From positions 1-48,191 of the forward strand of contig DATNQI010000037.1 of assembly GCA_036704125.1 (NCBI GenBank): a stretch of 48,191 bases of DNA, read 5' to 3'. The notes beneath the pieces are model-generated. The model ran no database searches. It had not been told where the DNA came from and was given only the letters and a program-made list of their open reading frames with translations. The stretch is from Pantanalinema sp. (lineage in GTDB: Bacteria; Cyanobacteriota; Sericytochromatia; S15B-MN24; UBA4093). Position numbers and translations under genes: made by a program. Position 1 is the stretch's first letter. The number at the start of each line of letters is the position of its first letter. Of the stretch, positions 46,853 through 48,191 are shown piece after piece.

Positions 46853-47920
46853 CTACTCGCCGGAAGGCGCGGCTTCGTCCAGCGTCTCGACGTACTTCAT
46901 GTAGTCCGCGTAGAGCTTCTGCGCTTGTTCGCCACCCTGCGGGGACATGTAGTGGTTGAAGTCGAAGTTGATCAGCTTCGAGACGTGCGGCTTCGCCTCG
47001 TCGATCTGGCGCTTGATGGTGTCCATTCCACCCGGCTCGGCCTCGAAGCCCTGGTAGAGCTTGGTGCTGCGATGGAAGGTCTCGAGGTTCGCCCACAGCT
47101 CGACGCCATGCTTGCTGGCGGCCTTGGAGATCGCCGTCAGGTCGTGCTCGACCCGATCCAGCTGCTTGGTGGTGCCGCCGACCCCGTCTTGCCAGGCGAG
47201 GACGTCGATCCCGGCGCGCGAGAGCACCGTGTCCCACCAGTTCTCGAGGTACTTGGCGGGCATCGAGAGGGGGACGCCCGGGATCAGGTTGGTGTAGGGG
47301 GAGATCATGACCTTGAGGTCGGGCTTGACGGCCTTGGCCGCGCGCGAGATGTCCCCGTACAGGTCCCCGATGGCCTTGGCGTTCGCGATCCCGTTGACCT
47401 CGTAAGGGATGTAGAGCCCGGTCATCGAGGGGTGATGGCCGAAGCGCTCCACCAGCTCGCGGGTGTAGTCGGCCGCGTCCGTGGCCTCCTCCTTGACCTT
47501 CGAGGGAATGAGGGCCTTGAGGTACCAGTTGTCGAGGGCCTTGCCGTTCGACTCGTCGAGCTTGGTGCCCACCATGACCCCCATGCCGAGTTCGTCGGCC
47601 GCCTTCAGGATGTTCTCCGTGCTGTTCCAGAAGGTGGTGCCGTCGTAGGCGGTGTACTGGATGACCGCGGTGTCCATCCCCAGGCGCTTCATGTCCGAGA
47701 GGGTCTTGGTCCAGTATTCGGCGGGCTGGTCATCGCCGCTGATCTGGATGAACGAACCGGTGAGCCGATCGGGAGCGCGCTGCGCGCCGGTCGGGGCCGT
47801 GGCGCTCATGCTGAGGGTGAGGCGATCGCTCTTGACGGTGCCCTGGCTGGGGACCGGCGCCGCCACGGGGGCGGCGGGCTTGACCCAGGGGCTCGAAGGC
47901 CGAAACGAGGGGATCTCCAT
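46853..47920 (-). CDS. DUF4434-like TIM-barrel protein (glycoside hydrolase-like), 355 aa
   Basis: A disordered Pro/Ala-rich N-terminus (about 1-50) precedes a domain with the DUF4434 pattern: GSFIQISGDDQPAEYWTKTLSDMKRLGMDTAVIQYTAYD (about 55-92), GMGVMVGTKLDE, MTGLYIPYEVNG, KVMISPYTN and WQDGVG, followed by VELWANLETFHR. DUF4434 is related to glycoside hydrolase folds; the Glu of IPYEVNG and the Asp of WQDGVG would be candidate acid/base residues, which is inference. There is no signal peptide, which is unusual for a secreted hydrolase. The upstream region 47921-48191 holds the AT-rich palindromic element and no clear promoter. Confidence 0.75.
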   Translation of the reverse strand: MEIPSFRPSSPWVKPAAPVAAPVPSQGTVKSDRLTLSMSATAPTGAQRAPDRLTGSFIQISGDDQPAEYWTKTLSDMKRLGMDTAVIQYTAYDGTTFWNSTENILKAADELGMGVMVGTKLDESNGKALDNWYLKALIPSKVKEEATDAADYTRELVERFGHHPSMTGLYIPYEVNGIANAKAIGDLYGDISRAAKAVKPDLKVMISPYTNLIPGVPLSMPAKYLENWWDTVLSRAGIDVLAWQDGVGGTTKQLDRVEHDLTAISKAASKHGVELWANLETFHRSTKLYQGFEAEPGGMDTIKRQIDEAKPHVSKLINFDFNHYMSPQGGEQAQKLYADYMKYVETLDEAAPSGE

Positions 47921-48022
47921 GTCGCGCTGCGCCTCCCGGAAGGTGAGTCTCTTGCTTGCCTACTTATACCCGATTTCGGCGCTCATCGTTGCCTTCGATC
48001 CGCGCTTGCGTGCGGCGTTTGT

Positions 48023-48186
48023 GAGCAATATTGATTCAATAACGATTAATGGTAAATATTTCGGCACTCCGCGAGGGGCAAGAGCCTGGGAATTGTGGCC
48101 GATAAGGCTGATAGGCCCGGCTCCATGCCCCTCGCTCTGGTGTTTTGATGTATTTACGCAATCGATTAATTTCATCAATATTGCTC
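48023..48186. mobile_element. 164-bp nested inverted-repeat element (MITE-like)
   Basis: The ends are perfect 12-bp inverted repeats, GAGCAATATTGA and TCAATATTGCTC. They extend imperfectly to 36 bp (24 of 36 by my count, ending in conserved TAAATA). An inner pair GCGAGGGGCA-AGAGCC and GGCTCC-ATGCCCCTCGC adds a second stem. The outer parts are AT-rich in a GC-rich genome. No open frame of note and no target-site duplication are visible. It is 100 bp upstream of the DUF4434-like gene. Confidence 0.6.
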
Positions 48187-48191
48187 GGCCT

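Noticed and set aside
47960-48178. 72-codon open frame on the minus strand at the right edge
   Set aside because: It runs through the palindromic element, has no ribosome-binding site or recognisable protein features, and is best explained as chance.

Overview
The window is about 48 kb of GC-rich, gene-dense bacterial chromosome. The cell has two membranes, because the window encodes a secretin (PilQ), many lipoproteins, a TonB-like protein and an outer-membrane barrel. The order pilA, ABC transporter, pilD, pilMNOPQ matches the pilA-GHI-D-MNOPQ cluster of Myxococcus, but nothing here fixes the lineage. A myxobacterial or deltaproteobacterial relative, or another deep Gram-negative phylum (for example the non-photosynthetic relatives of Cyanobacteria), are all possible.

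Layout. 1-0.4 kb: a small YHS-domain protein. 0.6-9 kb: the type IV pilus cluster (pilin, ABC exporter, TPR protein, prepilin peptidase, PilM, N, O, P, Q). 9-12 kb: a degenerate alpha/beta hydrolase and small unknown genes. 12-15 kb: an envelope cluster (MucB/RseB-like, TonB-like, XRE regulator, small lipoprotein). 15-19.4 kb: SecG, then an oligopeptide ABC transporter made of a binding protein and two permeases without its ATPases. 19.4-25 kb: lipoproteins, TPR protein, glycerophosphodiester phosphodiesterase, DUF4139-type protein, AEC-family carrier. 25-29.7 kb: SbcD and SbcC. 29.7-32.1 kb: three tandem paralogous lipoproteins, two of them behind a duplicated leader. 32.2-39.4 kb, all on the minus strand: AspT-like transporter, universal stress protein, then RecJ, Rel, RdgB and a YfcE-type phosphoesterase. 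39.4-48 kb: tRNA-Thr(CGU) followed by accessory genes (ECF41 sigma factor with its oxidoreductase, T4 endonuclease V-like protein, DJ-1/PfpI protein, outer-membrane barrel, glutathione peroxidase, GNAT acetyltransferase, DUF4434-like protein).

Non-coding structure is the most unusual part. There are four repeat families: (A) long GC-rich inverted repeats at gene ends, one interrupted by an attC-like 68-bp site; (B) a roughly 65-bp repeat sitting between stop and start codons inside operons; (C) three elements of about 150 bp with an invariant hairpin loop and a covarying stem, each abutting a minus-strand stop codon; (D) tRNA-Thr 3' end plus terminator copies bracketing 3.1 kb. The two lipoprotein leaders share a 91-nt core and look like a structured RNA. 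A 164-bp nested palindrome lies at the right edge. No CRISPR array, transposase, integrase or rRNA was seen.
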